A program made the position numbers and the translations under genes. Below the pieces are notes generated by a model. It had not been told where the DNA came from, did no database searches, and saw nothing but the letters and a program-made list of their open reading frames with translations. Of a stretch of DNA of 64,000 nucleotides, positions 47,531 through 60,484 are shown piece after piece. Source of the DNA: Fictibacillus nanhaiensis (lineage in GTDB: Bacteria; Bacillota; Bacilli; Bacillales; Fictibacillaceae). The first letter of the stretch is position 1. Every line of letters starts with the position of its first letter. The stretch is from positions 225,996 through 289,995 of the forward strand of contig JAEACG010000005.1 of the NCBI GenBank assembly GCA_016401345.1, written 5' to 3'.

Positions 47531-48802
47531 ATGCCCACTCATTCTTTATTAAAAGGCAACAGACCTCTGTTCAGTCTATTGGTCGTTGTCTTTATTACCC
47601 ATCTTGGCTCGTATCTTGTCTTGCCTGTCCTTCCTATCCTCTTAAAAGTGGAAACCGGACTAACGGCGGCACAGATTGGTCTTACTCTCGCTGTTATCTC
47701 GATTTTCATGCAAGTTGGAAGTGTTGTTGGAGGCGTATTCGCTGACCGTACAGGCAGACGTTTTATCATTGCACTTGGTGCTTTAATACGGGCAGGCGGG
47801 CTGATAGGTTTCGCTTATTTTTCAACCTATTCACTCATATTGTTAACTGCTGCAATCAGCGGGCTTGGTCTTGGGCTTAATGCACCGTCCACAAAAGCAT
47901 TTATTTCATCACTCGTAAAAGCAGAAATGAGATCTACTGCTTTTTCATTGCGTGGAATCTTTGCCAATATTGGGATGGCTATCGCTGGATTGACTGTGTT
48001 CGCTTTATTTACAGGAAGTTCAAAACTAATCTTTATCACCGCTGCTGTTATTTATTTAGGAGCAAGCGTGATCAGCTGGTTCTTCTTGCCTGCAGGCTGT
48101 GGAGACGAAAACTGCCGAGAAGTTAAGTGGAGTGAATATCGACAAGCGTTAAAAAACATTCCCTTCCTCGTTTTCGTGATCGCCACAATCTTTGTTTGGG
48201 CGCTTTACGTACAGTTTGCACTCGTGCTCCCGCTTCGAGCTGAAAGCGTTCTGTCTAACGGAAAAGACATAAGCATCATCTGGACCATCAACAGCATCAC
48301 GGTCATATTAGCACAAACGCTCATAACGAAAAATATTATCCGAAACATCCATCCACTCACTTCTGTTGGTATAGGGGCAATCTGTATCGGATCTGCACTT
48401 GGAAGTTTGTATTTTGCGAACACTTTATTCTTCTTTGTTTTTACTGGCATCATCTTTATTACAGGTGAGATGCTAATCATGCCTACGTTGGATACATCGA
48501 TCTCACAACTTGCGGCTGCACGATTTCTTGGCATGTTCTTTGGATTAGCAAGCGTTTTTACAGGTATTGGAGAAGCGATCGGAAATTCCATCGGAGGACG
48601 ATTGTTTGAAGTCGCAGATGGCGGACAAAGTGCTGTTCCTTATTTAACGTACGTGATAGTAGGTTTTGTCATCTTTATTGGGATGCAGCTCTTGCGGCGG
48701 TGGAAACCGTTGTCTATTATACAACCACCCAAACCCATGGCAACCGCAGCTCCGAACACGGACTCGGCCACATCTCATCCAAACCCAATTAATGAAGGCT
48801 GA
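47531..48802 (+). CDS. MFS transporter
   Basis: 423 aa, about twelve membrane segments. The cytoplasmic loop 2-3 motif A is GGVFADRTGRRFIIALGALI. Helix 5 region AFSLRGIFANIGMAIAG resembles drug-efflux MFS proteins. The C-terminal tail after the last span is hydrophilic and Pro/Ala-rich. AAGGAGGCAGCACT precedes the ATG. Substrate unknown; export of drugs or metabolites is the common role. Confidence 0.9.
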   Translation: MPTHSLLKGNRPLFSLLVVVFITHLGSYLVLPVLPILLKVETGLTAAQIGLTLAVISIFMQVGSVVGGVFADRTGRRFIIALGALIRAGGLIGFAYFSTYSLILLTAAISGLGLGLNAPSTKAFISSLVKAEMRSTAFSLRGIFANIGMAIAGLTVFALFTGSSKLIFITAAVIYLGASVISWFFLPAGCGDENCREVKWSEYRQALKNIPFLVFVIATIFVWALYVQFALVLPLRAESVLSNGKDISIIWTINSITVILAQTLITKNIIRNIHPLTSVGIGAICIGSALGSLYFANTLFFFVFTGIIFITGEMLIMPTLDTSISQLAAARFLGMFFGLASVFTGIGEAIGNSIGGRLFEVADGGQSAVPYLTYVIVGFVIFIGMQLLRRWKPLSIIQPPKPMATAAPNTDSATSHPNPINEG

Positions 48803-48842
48803 CGAACATGGTTTTTATTAACCATTGTCCCTCAGCCTTCAA
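48795..48842. terminator. Hairpin between the MFS gene and purD (possible bidirectional terminator)
   Basis: TGAAGGCTGA (48795-48804) pairs with TCAGCCTTCA; an inner ATGGTT/AACCAT stem completes a long hairpin starting in the last MFS codons. No strong T-run on either side, so termination is uncertain. Confidence 0.5.
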
Positions 48843-48866
48843 CATTCCATATAGGAGGTTAGCCAT

Positions 48867-50235
<1,369 letters not shown>

Positions 50236-50240
50236 TTAGC

Positions 50241-50399
50241 TTCGAAGTTTTTGAAAGCTGTTGATCTCCGTTCCAGGTACTCGCTTTCCGCGGGGCAGGC
50301 GGTGAGCCACATTCGTACGTTTCACGTATAAGTGTCTCACCTGCCCACCTGTCCCGCAGGAGTCTCGCACCTTGCACTCCGATCAACCAATCTTCGAAG
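50241..50399. repeat. Dispersed palindromic repeat, copy 3, inside the pur operon
   Basis: Ends are inverted (CTTCGAAG... / ...CTTCGAAG), with blocks CTCGCTTTCC, GCGGTGAGCC, GTCTCACCTG and AGGAGTCTCGCACC inside. It fills the purH-purD gap, so it is transcribed within the purine mRNA. Confidence 0.88.
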
Positions 50400-50420
50400 A
50401 ATAGACTACAGCTAAAAGAA

Positions 50421-51959
50421 TTAATGCTTAAAGTGTCTTACGCCTGTGAACACCATCGTGATCCCGTGCTCGTCTGCTTTTTTGATCGAATCTTCATCCT
50501 TAATTGATCCGCCTGGCTGGATAATCGCTGTAACACCAGCGCGTGCCGCTGCTTCTACGGTATCATCCATTGGGAAGAATGCATCTGATCCTAAAGCAGA
50601 ACCTTGTGCGCGTTCCCCCGCTTGCTCGATCGCGATTTTCGCTGCACCAACACGGTTCATCTGACCTGCACCAACGCCTACGGTCATTTCGTCTTTCGCT
50701 AAGACAATTGCGTTTGATTTCACGTGCTTTACCACTTTCCAAGCAAGCTTTAGATCTTTCCACTCTTGCTCAGTCGGTTGGCGCTTTGTTGGAATCGTCA
50801 CGTTCGCATCATCCAAACCATAAACGTCTTCCTCTTGAACGAGCATTCCGCCAGAAACGGTTGTGATTTTTTTTGCGATCCCTTTGCCTTCTGTAAAATC
50901 TAGCTTTAATAGGCGAATGTTTTTCTTTTTCGTTAAAATCTCTAGTGCTTTTTCTGTAAAAGATGGAGCGATGATGATCTCTAGGAAAATCTCACTCAGT
51001 TTTTGCGCTGTTTCTTCATCTATTTCTGTGTTAGCAGCGATGATGCCGCCAAAGATCGATACAGGGTCTGCTTCAAACGCACGGTTGTACGCTTCCAGGA
51101 TCGTTGAGCCTGTTCCAACACCACATGGATTCATATGTTTAACAGCAACAACAGCTGGGTCAACGAATTCTTTTACGATCGAAAGTGCTGCATCAGCATC
51201 GTTGATGTTGTTGTACGAAAGCTCTTTTCCGTGAAGCTGTTCAGCGTCAGTTAGAGAGAGCGTGTTCTTCAGTGGCGTCGAATAAAACGCGGCTTTTTGA
51301 TGAGGGTTCTCACCATAACGAAGGTCCTGTTTCTTTTCATATGTGACCGTGTAGGATTCTGGGTGCTCCTCTTCTACAGCTGCTGTTAAATACTCAGCGA
51401 TTAACGCATCATACGCTGCTGTATGACGGAACGTCTTCGCAGCAAGTCTGCGGCGCGTCTCTTCACTCACCGCTCCTGCACCATCAAGCTCACCCGCTAC
51501 TGCCTCATAGTCAGCAGGATCGACAACGACCGTTACGTAAGCGTGGTTCTTTGCAGCTGAACGAAGCATGCTCGGTCCGCCTATATCGATATTTTCGATC
51601 GCATCAGCGAATGTAGTTCCTTCTTTGGCGATCGTTTCTTTGAAAGGGTAAAGGTTTACGACTACAAGATCGATTGGAGAAATCTCATTTTCTTGCATCG
51701 CTGTTTGATGATTCTCATTATCACGAACAGCGAGTAAACCGCCATGAATTTTTGGATGTAGCGTTTTGACACGTCCGTCCATGATCTCAGGAAAACCAGT
51801 CACTTCAGAGATACCGATTACAGGAATTCCTGCGTCTTGTAACGCTTTTTTTGTTCCGCCCGTAGAGATGATTTCTACGCCGTGATGAGCTAGCTTTTCT
51901 GCAAAGTGAAGTAATCCTTCTTTATTTGATACGCTTATGAGTGCACGTTTGATCGTCAA
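50421..51959 (-). CDS. purH: Bifunctional AICAR transformylase / IMP cyclohydrolase
   Basis: Last two steps to IMP, 512 aa. N-terminal MGS-like IMP cyclohydrolase ([39 protein letters not shown]) and C-terminal transformylase with the catalytic KHMNPCGVG and [12 protein letters not shown]. It overlaps purN by 4 bp. A duplicated AGGAGG-type site is in the purN end. Confidence 0.98.
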   Translation of the reverse strand: MTIKRALISVSNKEGLLHFAEKLAHHGVEIISTGGTKKALQDAGIPVIGISEVTGFPEIMDGRVKTLHPKIHGGLLAVRDNENHQTAMQENEISPIDLVVVNLYPFKETIAKEGTTFADAIENIDIGGPSMLRSAAKNHAYVTVVVDPADYEAVAGELDGAGAVSEETRRRLAAKTFRHTAAYDALIAEYLTAAVEEEHPESYTVTYEKKQDLRYGENPHQKAAFYSTPLKNTLSLTDAEQLHGKELSYNNINDADAALSIVKEFVDPAVVAVKHMNPCGVGTGSTILEAYNRAFEADPVSIFGGIIAANTEIDEETAQKLSEIFLEIIIAPSFTEKALEILTKKKNIRLLKLDFTEGKGIAKKITTVSGGMLVQEEDVYGLDDANVTIPTKRQPTEQEWKDLKLAWKVVKHVKSNAIVLAKDEMTVGVGAGQMNRVGAAKIAIEQAGERAQGSALGSDAFFPMDDTVEAAARAGVTAIIQPGGSIKDEDSIKKADEHGITMVFTGVRHFKH

Positions 51960-52546
51960 TGTAAGATGCCTCCTACGGTGTCTTTTTGTAATAGTTTGTT
52001 GATGATTACTGGGTACAATTGATGTTCTGCTTTTTGGATGCGCTGCTGCAGGGTTTCCTCTGTATCGCCTGGCAATACGGGGATTCTTACTTGTTCGATG
52101 ATAGGTCCTGTATCCATTCCGCTGTCTACATAATGAACCGTTACACCTGTTTCTGCAATGTTTGCTTTCAGTGCTTGTCCGACCGCATTTTTGCCCGGAA
52201 ATGCAGGAAGATAAGACGGATGGATATTGATGATACGGCCTTCATACGCTTTCAATAACACCTCACCAACCAACCTCATATATCCTGCAAGAACGATAAA
52301 TTCTACTCCATAGGATTGAAGTTCAGCAACGATTTCTTTTTCAAAATCAGCTTTTGATGCAAACGTTTGAGGCATGAACGAGTATGTTGGAATGTCAAAA
52401 TGGCGCGCACGATCGATCACCTTTGCCCCCGGTTTATCACATACTAAAAGCTCGATATCCGCTTGAAGCTCACCTGCTTCAACCGCGTCTACGATGGCTT
52501 GAAAGTTACTTCCGCTTCCAGAAGCAAATACAGCTATTTTTTTCAT
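51956..52546 (-). CDS. purN: Phosphoribosylglycinamide formyltransferase
   Basis: Formyl-tetrahydrofolate-dependent third step, 196 aa. [20 protein letters not shown] at the start; catalytic [20 protein letters not shown] with Asn and His; [13 protein letters not shown] with the catalytic Asp. It overlaps purM and purH by 4 bp each. Confidence 0.97.
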   Translation of the reverse strand: MKKIAVFASGSGSNFQAIVDAVEAGELQADIELLVCDKPGAKVIDRARHFDIPTYSFMPQTFASKADFEKEIVAELQSYGVEFIVLAGYMRLVGEVLLKAYEGRIINIHPSYLPAFPGKNAVGQALKANIAETGVTVHYVDSGMDTGPIIEQVRIPVLPGDTEETLQQRIQKAEHQLYPVIINKLLQKDTVGGILH

Positions 52547-53583
52547 TCGATGTTTCCTCCACCAAAGATCACGCCTTCACCTTGCTTCACGCGGCCGATG
52601 ATGTAAGGCTTCTCGCCTTTTTCTTCTAAAAGGCGGATGATCGGGAGCATATTTTCTTCTGAAACCGAGAGCACCATTCCAATTCCCATGTTAAACGTTG
52701 TGAACATCTCTTTACGTGTGAGGTTTCCTTTTTCTTCGATCAGATCAAAGATTGCAGGAACTGGCCATGAACCATAATCTACTTCTGCCGCAAGACCTTC
52801 TGGCAGCATGCGTGGAATATTTTCAATGAAACCGCCGCCAGTAATATGAGCAACACCGTTCACATCAAACTGATTGAACACTTCAAGCAACGGTTTTACA
52901 TAGATGCGAGTCGGTGTTAACAGCTCTTCACCTAATGTTTTAGATAAGCTTTCAATGTGTTGGTTCAGATCAAGACCTGCGTTTTCTAATAAAACTTTAC
53001 GAACGAGTGAAAAGCCGTTGGAATGAAGACCGTTTGAAGCAAGGCCGATTAATACATCGTTCTCGGAGATAGCAGCGCCGTTGATCAGCTTCGATTTCTC
53101 GGCGATTCCAACCGTAAATCCAGCTAGATCATACTCTTCACTGTCATACATTCCAGGCATCTCTGCCGTTTCTCCGCCGATGAGCGCACAACCTGCTTGT
53201 TCACAGCCATCCGCGATCCCACTAACGATCTGTTCGATCTTTTCAGGGTGAAGCGTGCCGCAAGCAATATAGTCCAGGAAATAAAGCGGCTCAGCGCCTT
53301 GCGCTACGATATCGTTTACACACATCGCAACTGCATCTACACCGATCGTGTCATGCTTATCCGCCATGAACGCAAGCATCAGTTTCGTACCTACTCCGTC
53401 TGTTCCGGAAATGAGCACCGGTTCTTTATGTGAGAATCCTGATAGATCGAACATCGCCCCAAATCCACCAAGACCTGCTAATACTTCCGGACGCTTCGTT
53501 CTCTGTGCATGTTTCTTGATACGATCGACCGCTTCATATCCTGCTTCGAGGTTCACGCCTGCTTGCTTATATGCTTCTGCCAT
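52543..53583 (-). CDS. purM: Phosphoribosylformylglycinamidine cyclo-ligase (AIR synthetase)
   Basis: ATP-dependent closure of the imidazole ring, 346 aa. Family marks: [67 protein letters not shown] and [25 protein letters not shown] precedes the ATG; it follows purF by 14 bp. Confidence 0.98.
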   Translation of the reverse strand: MAEAYKQAGVNLEAGYEAVDRIKKHAQRTKRPEVLAGLGGFGAMFDLSGFSHKEPVLISGTDGVGTKLMLAFMADKHDTIGVDAVAMCVNDIVAQGAEPLYFLDYIACGTLHPEKIEQIVSGIADGCEQAGCALIGGETAEMPGMYDSEEYDLAGFTVGIAEKSKLINGAAISENDVLIGLASNGLHSNGFSLVRKVLLENAGLDLNQHIESLSKTLGEELLTPTRIYVKPLLEVFNQFDVNGVAHITGGGFIENIPRMLPEGLAAEVDYGSWPVPAIFDLIEEKGNLTRKEMFTTFNMGIGMVLSVSEENMLPIIRLLEEKGEKPYIIGRVKQGEGVIFGGGNIE

Positions 53584-53597
53584 CGTCTTCTCCCCCT

Positions 53598-55016
53598 TTA
53601 AACAAGCTCTTTTTCATATGGTAAAACAGTATCTGGATAAATTTCTGTTGGATATCGTCCTGTAAAACAAGCTAAACATTGTCCGCAGTTCGGTTCAGCA
53701 TTCGAACGTCCGATGCCTTCCATCAGTCCTTCTACGGAAATAAACGATAAGGAATCAGCACCAATAATCTCACGAATCTCATCAACCGAATGCTTAGATG
53801 CGATCAGTTCTGCACGTTCAGACGTATCGATGCCGTAATAGCATGGATGCGCGATCGGTGGCGCTGTTATGCGCACATGAACTTCTGTAGCGCCCGCAGC
53901 ACGCAGCATCTTCACGATTCGACGGCTCGTTGTTCCACGTACGATCGAATCATCGACCATCACGACTCGTTTTCCTTCTACGATTCCTCGAACCGGTGAA
54001 AGCTTCATCTTCACACCTAGTTCACGAAGCTCTTGAGAAGGCTGGATGAACGTACGACCGACATAGCGATTTTTAATCAAACCGATCTCATATGGTATAC
54101 CGGATGCTTCCGCATAACCGATTGCAGCTGAGATACTAGAATCAGGAACACCTGTTACAACATCCGCTTCAATCGGCGCTTCTTCATACATCTTTTTCCC
54201 AAGACTTTTACGAGCGGCATGAACGTTGATTCCTTCGATGTTGCTGTCAGGTCTTGAAAAATATATATATTCCATCGAGCACATGGAGCGTTGAACAGAA
54301 GTCGAGAACGTATCAACCCTTAGTCCGTCTTCATTAATGATCAAAAGCTCTCCCGGCTGCACGTCACGCACGTACGTTGCCCCAACAACATCGAACGCAC
54401 ACGTTTCAGATGCGACCACATACGCATCACCAAGCATACCGAGTGACAATGGGCGTAAACCGTTCGGATCGAGTGCAACCATCATCTCGTTCTCTGTCAT
54501 CACTAAGAATGCATACGCACCTTTTAGCATTGTTAAAGCGTTTTGTACTTTTTCTTTTAGTGTAAAATAACCGCTGCGCTTGATCAGATGAGCAAGGACT
54601 TCTGTATCTGAAGTCGTTTGAAAGATGCTTCCTTGCGATTCTAGCTGATGTTTTAAAGCGTTGGCATTTACGAGATTACCGTTATGAGCAAGAGCTAGTG
54701 AGCTAGTTTGGGAACGAAACAATAATGGCTGTACGTTCGCAAGTTCATTTCCTCCTGCCGTGGAATACCGAACATGGCCGATTGCACCATGTCCGATCAA
54801 TCCTTCGAGCTCCCCTTTGCTGAACACATCGTTAACAAGTCCGCTTCCTTTATGTGTTCTCAGGCGCTCACCGTCTGTTACAACGATACCTGCTCCTTCT
54901 TGTCCGCGGTGCTGCAAACTGTGCAGACCGTAATACGTGAGTTGTGCGGCATCTGGGTGACCCCAGATCCCGAACACACCACATTCTTCGTTTAAGCCTT
55001 TGATGTCAGCAAGCAT
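53598..55016 (-). CDS. purF: Amidophosphoribosyltransferase
   Basis: First committed step: PRPP plus glutamine to phosphoribosylamine, 472 aa. An 11-residue propeptide ([11 protein letters not shown]) precedes the catalytic Cys12 of CGVFGIWGH, as in B. subtilis. The PRPP loop is [16 protein letters not shown]. Four cysteines for the 4Fe-4S cluster are visible (two in ETCAFD/RSMCSM positions and two in NCGQCLACF). Overlaps purL by 25 bp. Confidence 0.98.
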   Translation of the reverse strand: MLADIKGLNEECGVFGIWGHPDAAQLTYYGLHSLQHRGQEGAGIVVTDGERLRTHKGSGLVNDVFSKGELEGLIGHGAIGHVRYSTAGGNELANVQPLLFRSQTSSLALAHNGNLVNANALKHQLESQGSIFQTTSDTEVLAHLIKRSGYFTLKEKVQNALTMLKGAYAFLVMTENEMMVALDPNGLRPLSLGMLGDAYVVASETCAFDVVGATYVRDVQPGELLIINEDGLRVDTFSTSVQRSMCSMEYIYFSRPDSNIEGINVHAARKSLGKKMYEEAPIEADVVTGVPDSSISAAIGYAEASGIPYEIGLIKNRYVGRTFIQPSQELRELGVKMKLSPVRGIVEGKRVVMVDDSIVRGTTSRRIVKMLRAAGATEVHVRITAPPIAHPCYYGIDTSERAELIASKHSVDEIREIIGADSLSFISVEGLMEGIGRSNAEPNCGQCLACFTGRYPTEIYPDTVLPYEKELV

Positions 55017-57223
55017 GGAATAGCTCCTTTCCAGGCGTCTTGCATCTCCTGGAGCGTGCAGGATAACAACTCTTCACCCTGCTCATTATCGATCGCTAGA
55101 CCGCTCTCAGAACGTACAAAACCTATGATTTTTGCGTCTTTTACAAGCTGTTGGAACTCATCTTGATGTTCAGGTTTTACAGTGACTAAGAAACGGGATT
55201 GAGATTCTCCAAAAAGACTTCCGATCGGCTCGTCTGTCAGCGTAACGCTCGCTCCTACTTTTCCGTCCATCACAGATTCAGCAAGTGCGACAGATAGTCC
55301 GCCTTCTGCAACGTCATGCGCAGATTGGATCAAGCCTTTTTGAATCGCCGCTAAAAGCTCACGCTGTCTTGTTTCTTCCACTTCTAGATCGATGTGAGGC
55401 GCTTTACCAAAAATGCGTCCTTCTTTCATCTTTTGAAGCTCACTTCCGCCGAACTCTGCTTTGCTCTCACCGATAACATAGATGATGTCGCCCGCTTCTT
55501 TAAAGCTTTGCGTCACGATATGCTTTGTATCCTCAATAAGCCCCACCATACCGATTACTGGTGTCGGGTAAACCGCCACACCGTTCGTTTCGTTATAAAG
55601 AGATACGTTACCGCCGATAACCGGCGTTGCGAGTTTGTTGCACGCCGCACTCATACCGTCAGCTGATTTTTCAAGCTGCCAGAAGATCTCAGGCTTTTCA
55701 GGATTTCCGTAGTTCAAGCAATCTGTCACCGCAAGAGGCTGTGCTCCTGAACATACGAGATTACGAGCTGCTTCAGCAACAGCGATCATGCCACCCACTT
55801 CTGGATCTAAATAGAGATAGCGAGAGTTACAGTCAGTTGTCATCGCTAACGCTTTTTTCGTTCCACGGATTCGTACGACTGCCGCATCCGATCCAGGTGC
55901 TACGACCGTATTTGTACGCACCATGTAGTCGTACTGGTTATAAACCCACTCTTTGCTCGCGATCGTCGGCTGCTTCAAAAGAGAGAGCAACGTAGATTTG
56001 AAGCTAGTAATCTCTGGGATGTAATCTTCTTGCGCTTGGAACTCACCATAATAAGCAGGCTCTTTTGAAGGCTTATGGTAAACAGGAGCATCTTCTGCAA
56101 GAGCATCTACCGGTACATCTGCTACGATCTCACCATTATGCGTCAGACGCAGTACTTGTTCTTCAATAACCGTTCCAACCGTCACGCAATCAAGATCCCA
56201 TTTTGCAAAGATCTTTTCCACTTCATGCTCACGGCCTTTTTCAACAACTAACAGCATGCGCTCTTGAGATTCAGAAAGCATCATCTCATAAGCTGTCATT
56301 CCTGTTTCACGCTGTGGAATAAGATCAAGGTTCATCTCGATTCCCATGCCTGCTTTACTTGCCATCTCAGCGGACGAACTTGTAAGACCTGCCGCACCCA
56401 TATCTTGAATTCCAACAAGTGCATCACAGTTATGAATGAGCTCGAGGCACGCTTCCATAACGAGTTTTTCCATAAAAGGATCGCCAACTTGAACCGCTGG
56501 ACGCTTTTCTTCTGAAGCTTCAGAAAGCTCTTCCGATGCAAACGTTGCACCGTGGATTCCGTCACGGCCTGTTTTCGCCCCAACGTACATCACAGAGTTT
56601 CCAGCACCCTTCGCTTGACCTTTCTTGATGTCTTTATGGTCGATCAGACCGACACACATCGCATTAACAAGCGGATTGCCTTCGTACGATGGATCGAATT
56701 GAACTTCTCCACCGACCGTCGGAATTCCGATACAGTTTCCGTAACCTGCGATCCCCGCTACTACTTGCTCGAACAAATACTTCACACGTGGAGACTCTAA
56801 CTCTCCAAAACGAAGCGAGTTCAACATCGCGATCGGACGCGCTCCCATCGAGAAAACGTCACGGATGATTCCACCAACACCTGTTGCAGCTCCTTGGTAA
56901 GGCTCGATCGCTGAAGGATGGTTATGCGATTCGATCTTGAAAACAACCGCTTGACCGTCTCCGATATCCACGATCCCAGCACCTTCACCAGGACCTTGAA
57001 GGACGCGCTCACCTTTTGTAGGGAACTTGCTTAGTACAGGCTTTGAATTTTTATAAGAACAGTGCTCACTCCACATAACAGAGAACAGTCCTGTTTCTGT
57101 CCAGTTAGGAGATCTGCCGATAATCTTTTCTACGAGTTCAAACTCTGAATCACTTAAACCCATCTCACGGTATAATTTTTGCTTCTTAATTTGTGAACTT
57201 GTTGGTTCATGTTGCAGCGACAT
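54992..57223 (-). CDS. purL: FGAM synthase, subunit PurL (small type)
   Basis: ATP-dependent amidation of FGAR, 743 aa, the short PurL that works with PurS and PurQ. Marks: [85 protein letters not shown]. It overlaps purQ by 17 bp. Confidence 0.98.
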   Translation of the reverse strand: MSLQHEPTSSQIKKQKLYREMGLSDSEFELVEKIIGRSPNWTETGLFSVMWSEHCSYKNSKPVLSKFPTKGERVLQGPGEGAGIVDIGDGQAVVFKIESHNHPSAIEPYQGAATGVGGIIRDVFSMGARPIAMLNSLRFGELESPRVKYLFEQVVAGIAGYGNCIGIPTVGGEVQFDPSYEGNPLVNAMCVGLIDHKDIKKGQAKGAGNSVMYVGAKTGRDGIHGATFASEELSEASEEKRPAVQVGDPFMEKLVMEACLELIHNCDALVGIQDMGAAGLTSSSAEMASKAGMGIEMNLDLIPQRETGMTAYEMMLSESQERMLLVVEKGREHEVEKIFAKWDLDCVTVGTVIEEQVLRLTHNGEIVADVPVDALAEDAPVYHKPSKEPAYYGEFQAQEDYIPEITSFKSTLLSLLKQPTIASKEWVYNQYDYMVRTNTVVAPGSDAAVVRIRGTKKALAMTTDCNSRYLYLDPEVGGMIAVAEAARNLVCSGAQPLAVTDCLNYGNPEKPEIFWQLEKSADGMSAACNKLATPVIGGNVSLYNETNGVAVYPTPVIGMVGLIEDTKHIVTQSFKEAGDIIYVIGESKAEFGGSELQKMKEGRIFGKAPHIDLEVEETRQRELLAAIQKGLIQSAHDVAEGGLSVALAESVMDGKVGASVTLTDEPIGSLFGESQSRFLVTVKPEHQDEFQQLVKDAKIIGFVRSESGLAIDNEQGEELLSCTLQEMQDAWKGAIPCLLTSKA

Positions 57224-57890
57224 AACGTTCCCTCCAGCTCTTCACAATAGATTGAAATAATTTAAGACCATCTTTGCTACCTAAAAGCTCATCGACCGCG
57301 CGTTCCGGATGCGGCATCATACCTAGCACGTTGCCTTCTTCGTTCGTGATACCGGCAATGTTTTCAACCGATCCGTTCGGATTGTTCCTATACGTGAATA
57401 CGATCTGGTTGTTTGCCTTTAGCTGTTCTAGCGTCTCTTCATCGCAATAATAGTTTCCTTCACCATGTGCGACCGGAACGGAGATCACTTCTCCTTTTTC
57501 GTACTGAGTCGTGAAGATCGTTGATGTGTTCTCAACGACTAGCTCTTCTGGCTGGCAGATAAATTTCAAAGATTCATTGCGGCGCATCGCTCCTGGCAGA
57601 AGTCCTGTTTCAAGTAAAATTTGAAATCCGTTACAAACGCCAAGAACTGGTTTTCCTTCGCGTGCTGCTTTAACCACTTCTGTCATCACGTTCGAAAATT
57701 GTGCGATAGCGCCAGAGCGTAGATAATCTCCATAAGAGAAACCACCAGGCAATAAAATACCGTCATATTGATTTAAGTTTGTAGCGTCATGCCAGACGTA
57801 CTCAACTTCAGCGCCAAGCTCATCTTTTACAGCATGATACATGTCAGTGTCACAGTTTGATCCCGGAAAAACGATTACAGCAAACTTCAC
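57207..57890 (-). CDS. purQ: FGAM synthase, glutaminase subunit PurQ
   Basis: Class I glutamine amidotransferase delivering ammonia to PurL, 227 aa. Nucleophile Cys in [12 protein letters not shown] (near 87) and catalytic His-Glu in [12 protein letters not shown] near 194-205; N-terminal [19 protein letters not shown]. It overlaps purS by 4 bp. Confidence 0.98.
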   Translation of the reverse strand: MKFAVIVFPGSNCDTDMYHAVKDELGAEVEYVWHDATNLNQYDGILLPGGFSYGDYLRSGAIAQFSNVMTEVVKAAREGKPVLGVCNGFQILLETGLLPGAMRRNESLKFICQPEELVVENTSTIFTTQYEKGEVISVPVAHGEGNYYCDEETLEQLKANNQIVFTYRNNPNGSVENIAGITNEEGNVLGMMPHPERAVDELLGSKDGLKLFQSIVKSWRERYVAAT

Positions 57891-58141
57891 TGTGCGACAA
57901 CCTCCTCCACCTCGTAGCGGTAGTCTTCAATCACCGGATTCGATAAAAGTTTCGAGCACATGCTCACGATTTTTTCATCTAGATCGTAATCGCCTTTTTG
58001 AAGCGTTAACTCCAGATACTTACCAATACGTACATCTTCAACCTCTGACTGTCCCATTTTGTGAAGCGAGCTCATTACTGCCTTACCTTGTGGATCTAAT
58101 ACACTCTCTCTTAATGTTACATACACCTTTACTTTGTACAT
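57887..58141 (-). CDS. purS: FGAM synthase, subunit PurS
   Basis: 84-aa structural subunit that bridges PurL and Pur[21 protein letters not shown] at the start, then [12 protein letters not shown] and a C-terminal [14 protein letters not shown]. It overlaps purC by 13 bp and purQ by 4 bp. Confidence 0.97.
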   Translation of the reverse strand: MYKVKVYVTLRESVLDPQGKAVMSSLHKMGQSEVEDVRIGKYLELTLQKGDYDLDEKIVSMCSKLLSNPVIEDYRYEVEEVVAQ

Positions 58142-58851
58142 GATAGGCCTCCTAGACGTTGTAGTATTTTTTCATAAGCATCTGTTAAACTTCCTAATCC
58201 TCGGCGAAATACATCTTTATCGAGTTTCTCGTTCGTTTCTGCATCCCATAAACGGCAAGTATCAGGAGAAATTTCATCAGCGAGCATAAGGTTTCCGTTA
58301 GCATCTGTTCCGAACTCTAGCTTAAAGTCGACAAGCTTTACGTTCTTTTGAACAAAATAAGACGTAAGCACTTCATTGATCTGAATCGCTTGTTCTGAAA
58401 TCTGGCTGAGTTGCTCTCGCGTTGCCAAGTTCATGATGTCTATATGTTCTTCCGTAATAAGCGGATCGCCGAGGTCATCGTTTTTGTAATAAAATTCGAC
58501 GATCGTGCGTGGAAGAATCTGACCTTCAGGAATTCCCGTACGCTTTGATAAAGAACCAGCCGCGATGTTGCGGACAACCACCTCTAAGGGGATGATGGTC
58601 ACCTTCTTCACGAGTTGTTCGGTTTCGGATACTCGTTTTACGAAGTGGGAGTGAATTCCTTTCTCTTTGAGCAATTCAAAAAGGATAGATGAGATCTCGT
58701 TGTTCAGTCTTCCTTTTCCTGCGATCTCGGCTTTTTTCTCACCGTTGAACGCTGTTGCTGAATCTTTGTAGCTGACCCAGACGACTTCTTCGTCGGTTGT
58801 GCGGTAGATGCGTTTTGCTTTTCCTTCGTATAGCTGCTCTAACTTCTCCAT
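58129..58851 (-). CDS. purC: SAICAR synthetase
   Basis: Adds aspartate to CAIR, 240 aa. MEKLEQLYEGKAKRIYRT, KRVSETEQLVKKVTIIPLEV, VVRNIAAGSLSKRTGI, LVDFKLEFGTDANGNLMLAD. The second of two ATGs is used because GGAGGGG lies at the better distance. It is separated from purB by about 340 bp holding a hairpin and a repeat copy, unlike the tight spacing of the other pur genes. Confidence 0.98.
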   Translation of the reverse strand: MEKLEQLYEGKAKRIYRTTDEEVVWVSYKDSATAFNGEKKAEIAGKGRLNNEISSILFELLKEKGIHSHFVKRVSETEQLVKKVTIIPLEVVVRNIAAGSLSKRTGIPEGQILPRTIVEFYYKNDDLGDPLITEEHIDIMNLATREQLSQISEQAIQINEVLTSYFVQKNVKLVDFKLEFGTDANGNLMLADEISPDTCRLWDAETNEKLDKDVFRRGLGSLTDAYEKILQRLGGLSCTK

Positions 58852-58910
58852 CATGACCCCTCCGTTATATGAAGATTCCCAATATTCAATCTTTTAAAAT
58901 AGGCAAAGAG

Positions 58911-58938
58911 AAAGAGAGCTCAATAGATCACTCTCTTT
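58911..58938. terminator. Hairpin between purB and purC (possible internal attenuator)
   Basis: AAAGAGAG (58911-58918) pairs with CTCTCTTT (58931-58938), 12-nt loop. Moderate T content after it on the minus strand (TTTCTCTTT), a five-T run on the plus strand. Confidence 0.5.
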
Positions 58939-58970
58939 TTAGTTGAAGTACTTCAAAAAAGCTTGTTTAA

Positions 58971-59124
58971 TCTTCGTAGTTTGAAAGAGGTTGATTTCCG
59001 TTTCAGATACTCGCTTTCCGCGGGGCGTGCGGTGAGCCCCTCGCCGCTATGCGCCATTGAGGGTCTCACCTGCCCACTCGTCCCGCAGGAGTCTCGCATC
59101 TTACACTTCAATCAACTTTTCAAT
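58971..59124. repeat. Dispersed palindromic repeat, copy 4, inside the pur operon
   Basis: TTTGAAAG...GGTTGATTTCCG at one end and CAATCAACTTTTCAA at the other, with CTCGCTTTCC, GCGGTGAGCC, GTCTCACCTG and AGGAGTCTCGCA blocks. It lies in the 58855-59191 gap between purB and purC, in the same orientation as the other three copies. Confidence 0.88.
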
Positions 59125-59191
59125 GATGTGCAAACGTTAAAGATTTAAAAACTTACCATTTATAAAAGCAATTCTTCGTATATAAAACCCT

Positions 59192-60484
59192 TTAAAGCCC
59201 TAATCTGTCGAAGATTGTGTCTACGTGTGACAGATGATAACTGTAGTCAAAGCATTCAGAGATTTCTTCAGGTGTTAATTTTTCAGTAATGTTTTGTTCA
59301 GCTTCTACTAATGTTCTGAACTGCACGCCTTCTTCCCATGCTTGCATCGCTTTTGGCTGCACTGTGTCGTATGCTTCTTCACGTGCCATTCCTTTATCGA
59401 TCAATTTTAGAAGAACGCGTTGTGAGTAAATTAATCCGTATGTGCGCTCCATGTTGCGTTTCATGTTTTCTGGGAACACGGTTAAGTTCTTGATGATGTT
59501 GCCAAAACGGTTCAGCATGTAGTTCAATGCAATCGTTGCATCTGGTAAGATCACGCGCTCAGCTGATGAATGCGAGATATCACGCTCATGCCATAGAGAT
59601 ACGTTCTCATAAGCTGTCATCATGTAACCGCGAATCACACGAGCAAGACCTGTCATGTTTTCAGATCCGATCGGATTACGTTTATGAGGCATTGCTGAAG
59701 ATCCTTTTTGACCTTTTGCAAAGAACTCTTCTACTTCACGCGTCTCACTCTTTTGTAGACCGCGAACTTCTGTTGCGAACTTTTCGATGCTCGTTGCGAT
59801 AAGTGCCAACGTTGACATGTAGTGCGCGTGACGGTCACGTTGCAATGTTTGTGTTGAGATCGGCGCGGCTTCAAGTCCAAGCTTTTCACACACATATTTT
59901 TCAACGAATGGATCAATGTTCGCATATGTTCCAACGGCTCCAGAAATCTTTCCGAAACGAACCGTGTCAGATGCTTGCTTAAAGCGCTCCACGTTACGCT
60001 TCATCTCTTCGTACCAAAGAGCAAGCTTCAATCCGAACGTTGTAGGTTCAGCATGCACTCCGTGCGTACGACCCATCATCACGGTATATTTATGTTCTTT
60101 TGCTTTTTCAGCAAGAATTTCAACGAAACGATCTAGATCTTTCGCTAAGATATCGTTTGCTTGTTTAAGTAGATACGATAAAGCTGTGTCTACAACATCT
60201 GTGGAAGTTAGTCCGTAATGAACCCATTTGCGCTCTTCACCAAGCGTTTCAGATACCGCTCGCGTAAACGCAACAACATCGTGGCGTGTTTCTTCTTCGA
60301 TCTCTAGAATTCGGTTAATATCGAAAGACGCATTTTCACGAAGCTTCTTTACGTCTTCTTTTGGAATATCACCTAGCTCTGCCCAAGCTTCACAAGCTAG
60401 AATCTCTACTTCAAGCCATGCTTGGTATTTGTTTTCGTCCGTCCAGATCGCTCCCATTTCAGGGCGTGTATAGCGTTCAATCAT
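59192..60484 (-). CDS. purB: Adenylosuccinate lyase
   Basis: Cleaves SAICAR and adenylosuccinate, 430 aa. Signature [20 protein letters not shown] (near 262-281), N-terminal [20 protein letters not shown], and [19 protein letters not shown]. It overlaps purK by 4 bp. Confidence 0.98.
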   Translation of the reverse strand: MIERYTRPEMGAIWTDENKYQAWLEVEILACEAWAELGDIPKEDVKKLRENASFDINRILEIEEETRHDVVAFTRAVSETLGEERKWVHYGLTSTDVVDTALSYLLKQANDILAKDLDRFVEILAEKAKEHKYTVMMGRTHGVHAEPTTFGLKLALWYEEMKRNVERFKQASDTVRFGKISGAVGTYANIDPFVEKYVCEKLGLEAAPISTQTLQRDRHAHYMSTLALIATSIEKFATEVRGLQKSETREVEEFFAKGQKGSSAMPHKRNPIGSENMTGLARVIRGYMMTAYENVSLWHERDISHSSAERVILPDATIALNYMLNRFGNIIKNLTVFPENMKRNMERTYGLIYSQRVLLKLIDKGMAREEAYDTVQPKAMQAWEEGVQFRTLVEAEQNITEKLTPEEISECFDYSYHLSHVDTIFDRLGL

